The position numbers and the translations under genes are program-made. This document shows, piece after piece, positions 43,523 to 51,941 of a DNA stretch of 64,000 nt; within the stretch, counting starts at the first letter, position 1, and each line of letters opens with the position of its first letter. The stretch is from Candidatus Acidulodesulfobacterium ferriphilum. GTDB lineage: Bacteria; SZUA-79; Acidulodesulfobacterales; Acidulodesulfobacteraceae. The notes beneath the pieces were generated by a model. The model worked only from the letters and a program-made list of their open reading frames with translations. It made no database searches and was not told the DNA's origin. The stretch covers positions 62,001 through 126,000 of the forward strand of contig SGBD01000004.1 of NCBI GenBank assembly GCA_004195035.1, read 5' to 3'.

Positions 43523-43644
43523 TTTCTGGATTATCGCTTCGCTCTCGTGTCTGACGACACTCGTGAAGTTTCTTTGAAACTTTCCCGCCTTCGCGGGAAT
43601 GACAATAACTAAAATTTTTCTTCGCATACCCTTTCGCGGGAATG
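43523..43644. repeat. Degenerate MITE/REP element with accessory hairpins
   Basis: It contains CTGGATTATCGCTTCGCTCT, the dyad CGTGTCTGACGACACTCGTG, AGTTTCTTTGAAACTTT and CCCGCCTTCGCGGGAATGAC, then another worn CCCTTTCGCGGGAATGAC. It shares this extended internal structure with 22653-22798 and 48023-48238. Confidence 0.7.
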
Positions 43645-43652
43645 ACGAATCG

Positions 43653-44207
43653 TTAATAATTAGCAAAAATCGTCGAAACCGTTACCGGATAACTTGCCGG
43701 AGCGGCGGGGCAAGTCCCGCCCGAATTTAACGCAAACCAGCCCGTTCGAACTATCGTCTGAATAAAATCGGTAGGACTCTCGCTTCCACTAATAGTTCCG
43801 TTTCCGTTAGTATCGGTAAAATTAACATTTTGAGCCGTTATAGCCGTGTAAAAGCACTCGTCGTTTACATTTATCGGGCCCTGAGGTGTGGTATAAAAAC
43901 TTGAAGGACAATACCAAGTATTTATTCCATTTCCATTACTACTACAATTACTGCTGCCCGTATTATTAAACGCGCTGCACACCCCGCTCACGCTCCCTCC
44001 GTTCCTACAGTAATTCAACTCCGCCATAGTTTGCTTTGCCACATTAACCGCCGTTTGCTGATTTACTATATTTACGCTCTTTGCCGAACCCACGATAAAA
44101 CTTTCGGCTATCGCGCTTAAAGAAAGTCCGATTATAATAATCGTAATCACTATCTCCAGAAGGCTGAACCCGCCCGTATCTTTACTTTTTTTAATATGCT
44201 TAAGCAT
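43653..44207 (-). CDS. MshD/PilV-like prepilin
   Basis: The 184 residues have a type IV prepilin signal GGFSLLEIVITIIIIGLSLSAIAESFI (E at +5), then VNVAKQTMAELNYCRNGGSVSGVCSAF and the calcium-like loop DTNGNGTISG. The alpha-helix AVNVAKQTMAELNYC with an early Cys recalls MshD. It is the first of the minor pilin set on the minus strand. The promoter should lie in 44208-44290 but none stands out. No major pilin or ATPase is in the window for this system. Confidence 0.78.
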   Translation of the reverse strand: MLKHIKKSKDTGGFSLLEIVITIIIIGLSLSAIAESFIVGSAKSVNIVNQQTAVNVAKQTMAELNYCRNGGSVSGVCSAFNNTGSSNCSSNGNGINTWYCPSSFYTTPQGPINVNDECFYTAITAQNVNFTDTNGNGTISGSESPTDFIQTIVRTGWFALNSGGTCPAAPASYPVTVSTIFANY

Positions 44208-44297
44208 TAAGCTGAATTATATGGTTTTTGTTAATTATCCGCTCATTATTAGAAAATCATAAAGAAATTATATCTTAATATTAAGCCATTTTCAAAC

Positions 44298-44326
44298 TTA
44301 CAAATATTATAAAAATCTGTTATAAT
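44298..44326 (+). promoter_or_regulatory. Sigma-70-type promoter of ispF
   Basis: TTACAA (44298-44303), 17-nt spacer, TATAAT (44321-44326). The transcript would carry a ~60-nt leader to the ispF ATG. No Shine-Dalgarno is obvious before that ATG. Confidence 0.55.
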
Positions 44327-44393
44327 TTATAAATGTTTTACGGGATAATGCTCACTGGAACAACAAAAATTAATAAACGGTGCAACCTGCATA

Positions 44394-44897
44394 ATGAATG
44401 ACATTAGAATAGGATGCGGCTACGACATCCACAAATTTTTAGAGGTTGCGCTTTTTGAAAAAGCCGCCAAAAGACTTTATCTCGGAGGGGTGTTAATCGA
44501 GGGGCATATCGGGGTTGCCGCCCATTCCGACGGCGATGTCGTTCTTCACTCCCTTACCGATGCCCTTCTCGGCGCTCTGAGCCTGCCCGATATAGGCGTT
44601 CTTTATCCCGATAACCTTAAATCGACAAAAGGGGTCAGCAGCATCGAAATTATAAAATATGCCTATAAATTGGTTCAGGAAAAGGGGTACGCGCTGGCAA
44701 ACGCCGACATCACGATTATAACCCAGACGCCGAAAATATCCGCCTATAAAGAACAAATGATAAATTCGGTATCAGCCGCGCTCGGCGTTGACAAATCCCG
44801 CGTCAACATTAAAGGAAAAACCAAAGAAGGGCTTGACTCTGTGGGAAAACAAAAAGCGATAGAAGCTTTTAGCGTCTGCCTTATATCGCAACAGTAA
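44394..44897 (+). CDS. ispF: 2-C-methyl-D-erythritol 2,4-cyclodiphosphate synthase
   Basis: The 167 residues have GCGYDIHKF (D11 and H13 bind zinc), AAHSDGDVVLHSLTDALLGAL (H52 is the third ligand), SLPDIGVLYPD, STKGVSSIEII and IKGKTKEGLDSVGKQKAIEAF. It cyclises CDP-ME-2-phosphate in the MEP isoprenoid route. It has a normal length with a few extra residues after DIHKF. It is followed by ispD, the reverse of the common ispD-ispF order. Confidence 0.95.
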   Translation: MNDIRIGCGYDIHKFLEVALFEKAAKRLYLGGVLIEGHIGVAAHSDGDVVLHSLTDALLGALSLPDIGVLYPDNLKSTKGVSSIEIIKYAYKLVQEKGYALANADITIITQTPKISAYKEQMINSVSAALGVDKSRVNIKGKTKEGLDSVGKQKAIEAFSVCLISQQ

Positions 44898-44968
44898 ATT
44901 CTTTCTTTTTTCTTTGCCCGATTTCCGCTTTTACCCTGCGTTTCTACTGAGGGATTAAGGTATGATTA

Positions 44969-44977
44969 TGGTATAAT
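44969..44977 (+). promoter_or_regulatory. Extended -10 promoter of ispD
   Basis: TGGTATAAT (TG at 44969-44970, TATAAT 44972-44977), 29 nt before the ispD ATG; -35 weak. A solo MITE-type end, TTTCTACTGAGGGATTAAGG, lies immediately upstream (44941-44960). Confidence 0.45.
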
Positions 44978-45006
44978 AAACAATACAAAATAAATTATTT
45001 AATAAA

Positions 45007-45765
45007 ATGAAATCATACGCGATATTGCTTGCCGCCGGAGCAGGTTTAAGAACGGGGCTTAATGTCCCAAAACAGCTTGTAAAAATCAAGGATAAAGAAA
45101 TTATACTCCACAGCCTTGAAATATTTACAAAATCGAATATTAATTTTGATGCCGTCGTTATAGCAACGCCGCCTTCTACAGTTTTTGGTTTTAACTGGAG
45201 CGATTTTTTTAAGAAAAATACCGCAGGCGGCGATATAAAAAAATTGCACATAATAACCGGCGGCGCGGCAAGACAGGATTCCGTGGACAACTCCATAAAA
45301 TATTTAGAAAGTATTTTACCTGCCTCCGAGGCGGAAAATGCCATCGTCTTTATTCACGACGCCGCAAGGCCGTTTGTAAAGGACGAAGAATTAAGCCTGC
45401 TTTTAGATAAAGCAGCGGTCCACGGCGCCGCTTTTTTATGTTCGCAGGCAACGGAAACGATTAAAGAAATAAATTCTCAAGAAATAAATTTTGACAAATC
45501 GATATTGCCGTACCCTCTTAAACTTAAAACCGTTAAAAGGGACAATTTAATATCCGCAAAAACTCCTCAAGTATTTAAGTTTAACATTATAAAAAAGGCT
45601 CTTCACGAAGCCCGCCGAACAGGCTTTACATCGACCGACGACATATCTTTAGTGGAAAATTTAGGCTTAACGGTCGTGCCGATACTATCGACGGACTTCA
45701 ATATAAAAATAACCTCTGCCTTAGATATTGAAATTGCGGAATTGCTTTGCGATAAGTTTAAATAA
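45007..45765 (+). CDS. ispD: 2-C-methyl-D-erythritol 4-phosphate cytidylyltransferase
   Basis: The 252 residues begin YAILLAAGAGLRTGLNVPKQLVKIKDKEII, matching the AAGxGxRxxxxxPKQ nucleotide loop. FIHDAARPFV, TETIKEI and KTPQVFKFNIIKKAL, TDDISLVENLGLTVVPI complete the IspD signature. It couples CTP with MEP. Slightly longer than the usual ~230 residues. It probably has its own promoter although ispF is just upstream. Confidence 0.94.
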   Translation: MKSYAILLAAGAGLRTGLNVPKQLVKIKDKEIILHSLEIFTKSNINFDAVVIATPPSTVFGFNWSDFFKKNTAGGDIKKLHIITGGAARQDSVDNSIKYLESILPASEAENAIVFIHDAARPFVKDEELSLLLDKAAVHGAAFLCSQATETIKEINSQEINFDKSILPYPLKLKTVKRDNLISAKTPQVFKFNIIKKALHEARRTGFTSTDDISLVENLGLTVVPILSTDFNIKITSALDIEIAELLCDKFK

Positions 45766-45835
45766 AACTTAGCATAAAACTCAGCCCGATATTTACTTTT
45801 TTTGAAAACAATGCAATAATTGTCAATATAACTAA

Positions 45836-46063
45836 TAACCCAAAATTGCCGATAGAAACTTCTATGCTGGATTCCTGCTTTCGCAGGAATGACAAGTTGA
45901 GGTTAAATATAATAGATTAAAATGTCATTCCCGCTTTCGCGGAAATGACACCTAAATGGGTGAAATTATAAATCACTGCATTGTCATTCCCGCGAAGGCG
46001 GGAATCCAGTGTTATTTAGCATTAAAACTTATAAATATTTTCTAAATCTGTATTTGGGATAAC
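45836..46063. repeat. MITE-like element with REP core and extra arm, copy 5
   Basis: Ends ATAACCCAAAATTGCCGATAG and the complement of TTATCCCAAATACAGATTTAG, with two core arms plus an additional CATTCCCGCTTTCGCGGAAATGAC-type hairpin in the middle. At ~228 bp it is longer than most. It lies just before the small CxxCH gene, whose promoter may sit in its right end. Confidence 0.78.
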
Positions 46064-46079
46064 AGAGCGGTATTTCATT

Positions 46080-46397
46080 ATGAAAAAATTATCGGCGTTA
46101 ATCGTTATAATTTTATTCCTTCCCCAAACTGCTTACGGTTTTGGCTACTGCGGGGGCATGCCTTCGCCAAAACAGGTGCTTACCAAGCAGGATAAGCAAA
46201 AAGCCCGTTCCGTACTTAAGACCGAAAGCAAAGACAGCATTAAAAATAACTGTATGGACTGCCACTATATGGTTAATTTAGTCTCCAAAATGAATAAAAA
46301 ACAGCGGTTAAAATGGTTCAGCGGAATAAAAAATTTAAGGGAAGTTATTAATGAACTCAATTTTAAACAACAAACGCACCATACAACAAAACAATAA
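46080..46397 (+). CDS. Small exported CxxCH (monohaem cytochrome-like) protein
   Basis: The 105 residues start with a signal peptide (MKKLSALIVIILFLPQTAYG) and contain one haem-binding motif, CMDCH, at about residues 58-62, plus YCGGMPSPKQ near the mature N-terminus. KMNKKQRLKWFSGIKNL follows. It is likely a periplasmic c-type cytochrome or haem-free thiol protein. It ends 17 bp before gltX. The partner is unknown. Confidence 0.72.
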   Translation: MKKLSALIVIILFLPQTAYGFGYCGGMPSPKQVLTKQDKQKARSVLKTESKDSIKNNCMDCHYMVNLVSKMNKKQRLKWFSGIKNLREVINELNFKQQTHHTTKQ

Positions 46398-46414
46398 ACG
46401 ATTCTTACGGTTAT

Positions 46415-48013
46415 ATGCGCACAGATAAAAATTCCTCGGGGGTTCGCGTCCGCTTTGCCCCAAGCCCTACGGGAAACCTCCATATAGGCGGTGTAAGAAC
46501 GCTTTTGTTTAATTATCTTTTTGCCCTGAAAAACAAAGGCAGGTTTATTTTAAGGATAGACGATACGGACAGGGTTAGAAGTAAAAAAGAATACGAAGAT
46601 TCTATCGTAGGCGATTTGGAATGGGTAGGTATTAAATGGGATGAATTTTACAGGCAGTCGGAAAGAACCGCCGTCTATGAAAACTACCTCGATATTCTTA
46701 AGAAAAAGGGGTTAATTTATGAATGCTTCTGCGACGAAGAAGATATTTTAAAATCCAAAGAGTTAGCGATAAGGTCAAAAAAACCTTATATTTATAGCGG
46801 CAGATGCCTGCATCTTTCGCCGGAAGAAAAAGAAGAATTCCGCTCCAAACTTAAAAAAAGGGGTCTTCACCCTTCAATCCGCATAAATGTTCTAAAAATT
46901 GGGCTAAACTTCGTGGAGTTTAACGATATGGTTCACGGACGCATATCTTTTAACCCTAAACTCATCGGCGATTTTATCCTTAGGACCGAAGATAGCAGAT
47001 TTACTTATAACTTTGCATCTATAATCGACGACAGCGACTTAGGTATAACTCATGTAATAAGAGGCGAAGACCATATCCCCAATACGCCGAAGCAGATTTT
47101 ACTCCTTAAGGCTTTAGAAAAAAATATACCGAATTTTGCGCATATTTCACTTTTATATGGAAAAGACGGCAAGATGATGTCGAAAAGAGACCTTGTTTCC
47201 AATATAGATTACTATAAAAACGAGGGCTATCTTCCGAACGCCATATTAAATTATCTCGCTATTACCGGCAATACCTTTATAGAACATAAAGTTTTTCTGG
47301 ATTCCCGCTTACGCGGGAATGACACCCGTATTACCTGCAACACCTTTATAGAACATAAAGGCAAAACGGGTAGAAATGCAGGCGCGGCGGAAAAAGAGAT
47401 ATTTTCAAGCATATCCGAAATGGCATCCGCCTTCGATATAACAAGAACAAAAAGTTCGAGCGCCGTTTTTAACGAAGAAAAATTAAAATTCGTCAACGAA
47501 AAATGGCTTATTAATACCCCCGCCGCAGAACTAATTAATATTATTACGGAAAAATTCAGCCAGCTTGACGCCGTGCAGGCGGCGCCTTCGGGAAGCCCCA
47601 AGTCCCTTATGTCCAAACTTAAAGAAATCTATCCGACAGGAACATCTTTGAAGATAATAGATTTTTTAAAGCAGGAATTTAAAACCGTAAAGGAGATATT
47701 AGAAGAATTAAAAATATTCTTCGACGATTTCAAAATAAAAGCAAATGCGGATAACATTAACAATAATAAATATAACTTTGAAGACCTTAAAAGCCTGAAA
47801 ACAATCCTGTGTGAAAACATTGAAAAAACGGCGGAGTTTAACGAAATTTCAATTAAAAACGCAATAAAAGAAACTGCCGCGGGCAGCAATAAGACCGTCA
47901 AGGACTGCTATGAGGCTTTAAGGCTTTTCCTTACGGGCAAATTAGACGGTCCTTCCATAATTAAAATCGCAGTCATTTTAGGCAAACAAAGGGTCATAGC
48001 AAGGCTGTCGTAA
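46415..48013 (+). CDS. gltX: Glutamyl-tRNA synthetase with in-frame REP insertion
   Basis: The protein has VRFAPSPTGNLHIGGVRTLLFNYLFA (HIGH region), FILRIDDTDRVRS, SIIDDSDLGITHVIRGEDHIPNTPKQILL and GKDGKMMSKRDLVS (KMSKS), the class I GluRS pattern. It charges tRNA-Glu, possibly also tRNA-Gln. At 532 residues it is ~50 longer than usual. 23 of these (VFLDSRLRGND... and a repeated NTFIEHK) come from a 69-bp insertion at 47261-47360. A further extension lies in the anticodon-binding region. Frame is intact. Confidence 0.94.
   Translation: MRTDKNSSGVRVRFAPSPTGNLHIGGVRTLLFNYLFALKNKGRFILRIDDTDRVRSKKEYEDSIVGDLEWVGIKWDEFYRQSERTAVYENYLDILKKKGLIYECFCDEEDILKSKELAIRSKKPYIYSGRCLHLSPEEKEEFRSKLKKRGLHPSIRINVLKIGLNFVEFNDMVHGRISFNPKLIGDFILRTEDSRFTYNFASIIDDSDLGITHVIRGEDHIPNTPKQILLLKALEKNIPNFAHISLLYGKDGKMMSKRDLVSNIDYYKNEGYLPNAILNYLAITGNTFIEHKVFLDSRLRGNDTRITCNTFIEHKGKTGRNAGAAEKEIFSSISEMASAFDITRTKSSSAVFNEEKLKFVNEKWLINTPAAELINIITEKFSQLDAVQAAPSGSPKSLMSKLKEIYPTGTSLKIIDFLKQEFKTVKEILEELKIFFDDFKIKANADNINNNKYNFEDLKSLKTILCENIEKTAEFNEISIKNAIKETAAGSNKTVKDCYEALRLFLTGKLDGPSIIKIAVILGKQRVIARLS
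47261..47360. repeat. REP core inside gltX flanked by 31-bp direct repeats
   Basis: Two 31-bp copies (47261-47291 and 47330-47360, two mismatches; both encode NTFIEHK) flank 38 bp containing CTGGATTCCCGC-TTAC-GCGGGAATGA. The unit of 69 bp adds exactly 23 codons. It looks like an insertion with target duplication or replication slippage. Confidence 0.88.
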
Positions 48014-48022
48014 TATCGTAAC

Positions 48023-48238
48023 ACCCAAAATTGCCGATAGAAAATTTTAATTCTGGATTCCCGCTTACGCGGGAATGACTTTGAGAGAATTTATCGTTTC
48101 ACCCGTCGGGTGTCCCAACCCGCTTCAGTAGGAAAGTTCCAAAGGAACTTCACGAGTGCCGTAAGGCACGAGAGCGAAGCGGTAATCCAGATTTACTTAA
48201 CATTGGAATATATAAACAGTTTCTAAATCGGGATTTGG
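48023..48238. repeat. MITE-like element with REP core, copy 6
   Basis: Ends ACCCAAAATTGCCGATAG and the complement of AGCCAAATCCCGATTTAG. The interior holds CTGGATTCCCGCTTACGCGG, AAGTTCCAAAGGAACTT and CGTGCCTTACGGCACTCG in inverse order to the 22653 copy. It lies between convergent gltX and the PIN-TRAM gene and could terminate both. Confidence 0.8.
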
Positions 48239-49303
48239 CTAAACTGTCTCTCTATCGTAATTTATTTTTGCAAATATCATTCTGCCGCTCGATGTTTGAA
48301 GAACGCTTGTAACCGTAACATCGAGTTCCGAACCGACTAATTTCATTGCATCTTCGACCACTACCATAGTTCCGTCATCCATATAGGCAATACCCTGATT
48401 TTTTTCTCTTCCCTCTTTGGCAATTAAAACGGTTATCGCCTCTCCCGGAAGCAAAATCGGCCGAAGGGCTTTAACAAGGTCGTTAATGTTTAAAACATTA
48501 ATATTTCTGACCTGCGCCACCTTGTTTAAATTAAAGTCGGTTGTGATAATTTTTCCGTTTTTTTCTTTTGCAAATGCGATTAGTTTTGCGTCAACCTCTT
48601 TAATATTCGGATAATCGATGTCAGCAAATTCGATATTGATATTTTTATCCTCTCTCAGCTCTTTTAATATATCGAGACCCCTTCTTCCTTTCACCCTTTT
48701 AAGCGGGTCCTGGGAATCGGCGATATGTTGAAGTTCATGGAGAACGAATGTGGGTATTATAAGAACGCCGTCGATAAAACCGGTTTTTGCTACATCGAGT
48801 ATGCGTCCGTCAATCAAGGAACTTGTATCTATTACTTTATAATTGCGGCAGGACTCGGACTTATCCTGTTTACCCTCTATATCTTTTGGATTTAAATGGT
48901 GAGCCTTATTGGCAAAACCTCCGATGCTCACCTCGTCGCTTACCCTCAACCCGATGATAAGACCGAGATAGCCCGCGACAAAATTGACAAAAGCATAGGT
49001 TATATAACCTAAAAGATTGCCGGTAAAAAATCCTTTAAACAGTTGATATGTTACATAATTAATTATAAAAAGAGCTATAAAAAGCCCTATTCCACCCGCT
49101 AATATCTTTTTGGTGGATATGGATTCCATGCTTTTTTCAACGGTTACGACAATAAAACCTATCGTAAAACCAAATAAAAGCCCGACATAAGATAGAAGGT
49201 CGTTGTGCCAGTACTCCTTGCCGATTAAATAACCCAAAATTGCCGAAATCAAAACAAGAGATATTCTTACAAAAAGAATCGGCTCCTTATTAAAAATTTT
49301 CAT
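48239..49303 (-). CDS. PIN-TRAM domain membrane protein (YacL-type)
   Basis: The first ~135 residues of this 354-residue protein hold four hydrophobic helices. A PIN domain follows (~160-280: KVIDTSSLIDGRILDVAKTGFIDGVLIIPTFVLHELQHIADSQDPLKRVKGRRGLDIL; later GKIITTDFNLNKVAQ). A TRAM domain ends it (LRPILLPGEAITVLIAKEGREKNQGIAYMDDGTMVVVEDA). In firmicutes YacL sits beside ispD-ispF-gltX, as here. It is a putative membrane-bound RNase; acidic PIN residues are present. Expected length. Confidence 0.9.
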   Translation of the reverse strand: MKIFNKEPILFVRISLVLISAILGYLIGKEYWHNDLLSYVGLLFGFTIGFIVVTVEKSMESISTKKILAGGIGLFIALFIINYVTYQLFKGFFTGNLLGYITYAFVNFVAGYLGLIIGLRVSDEVSIGGFANKAHHLNPKDIEGKQDKSESCRNYKVIDTSSLIDGRILDVAKTGFIDGVLIIPTFVLHELQHIADSQDPLKRVKGRRGLDILKELREDKNINIEFADIDYPNIKEVDAKLIAFAKEKNGKIITTDFNLNKVAQVRNINVLNINDLVKALRPILLPGEAITVLIAKEGREKNQGIAYMDDGTMVVVEDAMKLVGSELDVTVTSVLQTSSGRMIFAKINYDRETV

Positions 49304-49415
49304 TAAAATTCACCATTCAATTAAATCATTTTTATAAAATTCGTTTTAATTTATTTTATATATCAGCTAATTAGCAAGTAATCAGGATTTCAGGTTTTTA
49401 TTTTTTTATCGCCTA

Positions 49416-49928
49416 TTACTGAACGAATATCCGTTTTATTTTGTCCTCTACAAATGTCTCCGGCCTGTGCATAACGGTGGATAATTCTTTGATTATTAAA
49501 TGTTTTGCTTTTTCGAACATCTTTTTTTCCGCAAAAGATAGTTCTTTTTCCGCCTTTAATATATAAAGGTCTCTTAAAACCTCGGCAACCTCAAAAAGGC
49601 ACGACGAACATAGTTTTATGTTATAGCCGTTAAACCGCTTATTCCATGATTCTTTTCTTGCAAAAGGATTTTTAATGCATCTGGCTTCCAATACATCAAA
49701 AACTTTTTGTATTTCATTCTCCTTAATCAATTGACGAAGTCCAACTTCATGCGCATTTTTCACGGGGACCATAATTTTAGCATTGTTTTCTAAAATCTTA
49801 ACATTGTAAAAAGAAATGTCCGCCAAGCCAATTTTTTGCACGGAAATACATTCGACAATGCCGACTCCGTAACTGGGATAAAAGACAAACGAGTTAACGC
49901 TAAACTCCGTTTTGCTTAGGTTTAACAT
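49416..49928 (-). CDS. carD: CarD family transcription regulator
   Basis: The 170 residues have FSVNSFVFYPSYGVGIVECISVQKIG (CarD/TRCF RNA-polymerase interaction domain), IMVPVKNAHEVGLRQLI and a helical C-terminal half (WNKRFNGYNIKLCSSCLFEVAEVLRDLYILKAEKELSFAEKKMFEKAKHLIIKE) that binds the -10 fork junction. It stabilises open complexes. AAGGAGG lies 7 nt before ATG. It is 112 bp upstream of the YacL-type gene. The family length is ~160-170. Confidence 0.93.
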   Translation of the reverse strand: MLNLSKTEFSVNSFVFYPSYGVGIVECISVQKIGLADISFYNVKILENNAKIMVPVKNAHEVGLRQLIKENEIQKVFDVLEARCIKNPFARKESWNKRFNGYNIKLCSSCLFEVAEVLRDLYILKAEKELSFAEKKMFEKAKHLIIKELSTVMHRPETFVEDKIKRIFVQ

Positions 49929-49982
49929 AATTTAACCTCCTTAAACTTTAAACTTTTAGATTTTTTTAATTTAATAGATGCG

Positions 49983-51092
49983 TTAGCTAAACACTGCATT
50001 ATATAGAGTATCCCTTTCGGTTGGGATATTACCAGTCTCTTCGATAATCTTCTTTACCATTTTGACGCTAAGCCCTGCCGGGTTTGTTGAACCTGCGTCA
50101 TGAGATATTTTTTCTTCTATTAATGTCCCGTCAAAATCATCGGCTCCGAAAGACAGGGACACCTGGGCAAGATTGATGCCTAAATTGACAAAGAAGGTTT
50201 TAATATGTTTAAAATTATCCAGAAAAAGTCTGGACACCGCTATCATCTTTAAATCATCATATCCTGAGGTTAAATTAGAATTTTTAACTGCCGTGTTTTT
50301 AGGCTGGAAGGCAAACGGAATAAAAGATTTAAAGCCGTTAGTTTCATCCTGGGCGTTTCTTATCGCGTCTAAATGGCTAACCCTGTCTTCATAGCTTTCT
50401 TTTACTCCGTACAGCATCGAGGCATTGGACGGTATGCCGAGACTATGCGCCGTTTTATGTATTTGAATCCATCTTTCTCCGCTGATTTTTTGCGGACACA
50501 ACCGCTTTCTTATAACCGGGTTGAATATTTCCGCCCCGCCTCCGGGAAGGCTGTCTAAACCGCTATCTTTTAAGTCCGATAGCACTTCGTCAACCGATAA
50601 TCCCGAAATTTTAGATAAATAATCTATTTCTACCGCGGTAAAAGCCTGAATAAGAAGATTGGGAAATTCTTTTTTAATCCCGCAAATCATACCGGTATAA
50701 AAACTGTAAGGAAGCGAAGGGTGAAGACCGCCGACGATGTGAACTTCTCTGAAGTTATTGGCTTTATAATTGATTTTAATATACTCAATTATTTCGTATG
50801 TGTTCATAGTGTATGCGTCTATTTCCTTTCCATTTCTGTAAAAGGCGCAAAAGGCGCACCTGTTTACACATATATTAGTATAATTTATATGAATATTGAC
50901 TATATAATATACTCTGTTTCCGTTGATTTGACGATTTTTAAAATTTGCCAGCTCGCCTAACGCAATCAAATCATCGGTTTTAAATAGAAATAAAGCATCA
51001 TCAGCTGAAAGCCTTATATTATTATAAACTTTTTCTCTTATTAAATCAAAAGTTTTATTTTCTATTGCCTTATTCATATTTTGATTAATCAT
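49983..51092 (-). CDS. mqnE: Aminofutalosine synthase
   Basis: This 369-residue radical SAM enzyme has the motif CVNRCAFC (C75, C79, C82) and EVHIVGGLHPSLPYSFY, AFTAVEIDYLSKISGLSVDEVLSDLKDSGLDSLPGGGAEIF, ISGERWIQIHKTAHSLGIPSNASMLYG and FIPFAFQPKNT. These fit MqnE rather than MqnC or CofH. It joins SAM's adenosyl group to 3-enolpyruvyl-benzoate, an early step in futalosine menaquinone synthesis. It overlaps the end of the ubiX-type gene by 8 bp. Confidence 0.9.
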   Translation of the reverse strand: MINQNMNKAIENKTFDLIREKVYNNIRLSADDALFLFKTDDLIALGELANFKNRQINGNRVYYIVNIHINYTNICVNRCAFCAFYRNGKEIDAYTMNTYEIIEYIKINYKANNFREVHIVGGLHPSLPYSFYTGMICGIKKEFPNLLIQAFTAVEIDYLSKISGLSVDEVLSDLKDSGLDSLPGGGAEIFNPVIRKRLCPQKISGERWIQIHKTAHSLGIPSNASMLYGVKESYEDRVSHLDAIRNAQDETNGFKSFIPFAFQPKNTAVKNSNLTSGYDDLKMIAVSRLFLDNFKHIKTFFVNLGINLAQVSLSFGADDFDGTLIEEKISHDAGSTNPAGLSVKMVKKIIEETGNIPTERDTLYNAVFS

Positions 51093-51747
51093 AACCCTTC
51101 CATCTTATGTACATATCATTATCTATCCCCAGACTATCTAATATTTTACCTGTTATAAAACTTATAATATCGTCTATTCCCTGCGGTTTATTATAAAAAG
51201 CGGGAATAGGGGGAAGAATAACTGCTCCGGAATTAATTAACGAGAGCATATTTTTAAGGTGAATATCGTTAAACGGGGTTTCTCTCGGACATACGATAAG
51301 CTTCTTCCTTTCTTTAAGCATAACATCGCTTGCGCGCTCGATTAAATTTCCCGAATTTCCGCAGGCAATTCTAGAGAGGCTTCCCATAGAACAGGGAATA
51401 ACCGCCATACCTTTAACCTGCTTTGCCGACCCGCTCGCAATCTTTGCCTCCAGAAACATTTCATCCAGAAAAGCAAATCCGTCATTATGAAGCTCAAATT
51501 TATTCAGGATTTCATCTTTAATTTTACCTTCAAGCTTTGTTAGATTTCCATCCGTATCGAGATTGACAAACATTCCTAATTCGTCTTTAATTACTTTAAA
51601 ACCCGGTTTAGAAATTATAAGATAAACAAAATAGGAATTATTAACCAAGGCTTTAAGAAGGCTGAATCCAAATATCGCTCCGGATGCGCCGGTTATGGCG
51701 ACGATATAAGAAGGTCTTCCGGTTTCGGACTCTAAATTTTCTTTCAT
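51085..51747 (-). CDS. ubiX: Flavin prenyltransferase (UbiX type)
   Basis: The 220 residues have YIVAITGASGAIFGFSLLKAL, MAVIPCSMGSLSRIACGNSGNLIERASDVMLKERKKLIVCPRETPFNDIHLKNMLSLINSGAVILPPIPAFYNKP, all standard for UbiX. It prenylates FMN to the cofactor of UbiD-type decarboxylases. It is coupled to mqnE. A linker of ~45 residues (EGKIKDEILNKFELHNDGFAF) between conserved parts is somewhat longer than usual. Confidence 0.93.
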   Translation of the reverse strand: MKENLESETGRPSYIVAITGASGAIFGFSLLKALVNNSYFVYLIISKPGFKVIKDELGMFVNLDTDGNLTKLEGKIKDEILNKFELHNDGFAFLDEMFLEAKIASGSAKQVKGMAVIPCSMGSLSRIACGNSGNLIERASDVMLKERKKLIVCPRETPFNDIHLKNMLSLINSGAVILPPIPAFYNKPQGIDDIISFITGKILDSLGIDNDMYIRWKGYD

Positions 51748-51765
51748 TTTTCTTTTAATAAATTA

Positions 51766-51933
51766 TTCTTAATCATGCATTAGAAAATTATTTTCTGGAT
51801 TCCCGCTTTCGCGGGAATGACTTAATAAGATTTTAAAAGTTCACCCTAAAGACGTCATTCCCGCGAAAGCGGGAATCCAGTCTTTACTATATGTTGAAGC
51901 AGTTTTAATAACTTCTAACGGTGATTTAAGGTA
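51766..51933. repeat. MITE-like element with REP core, copy 7
   Basis: Ends TCTTAATCATGCATTAGAAA and the complement of ACCTTAAATCACCGTTAGAA. Core at 51795-51880 intact. It sits inside the menaquinone operon between the ubiA- and ubiX-type genes. Confidence 0.8.
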
Positions 51934-51941
51934 ATTATAAA

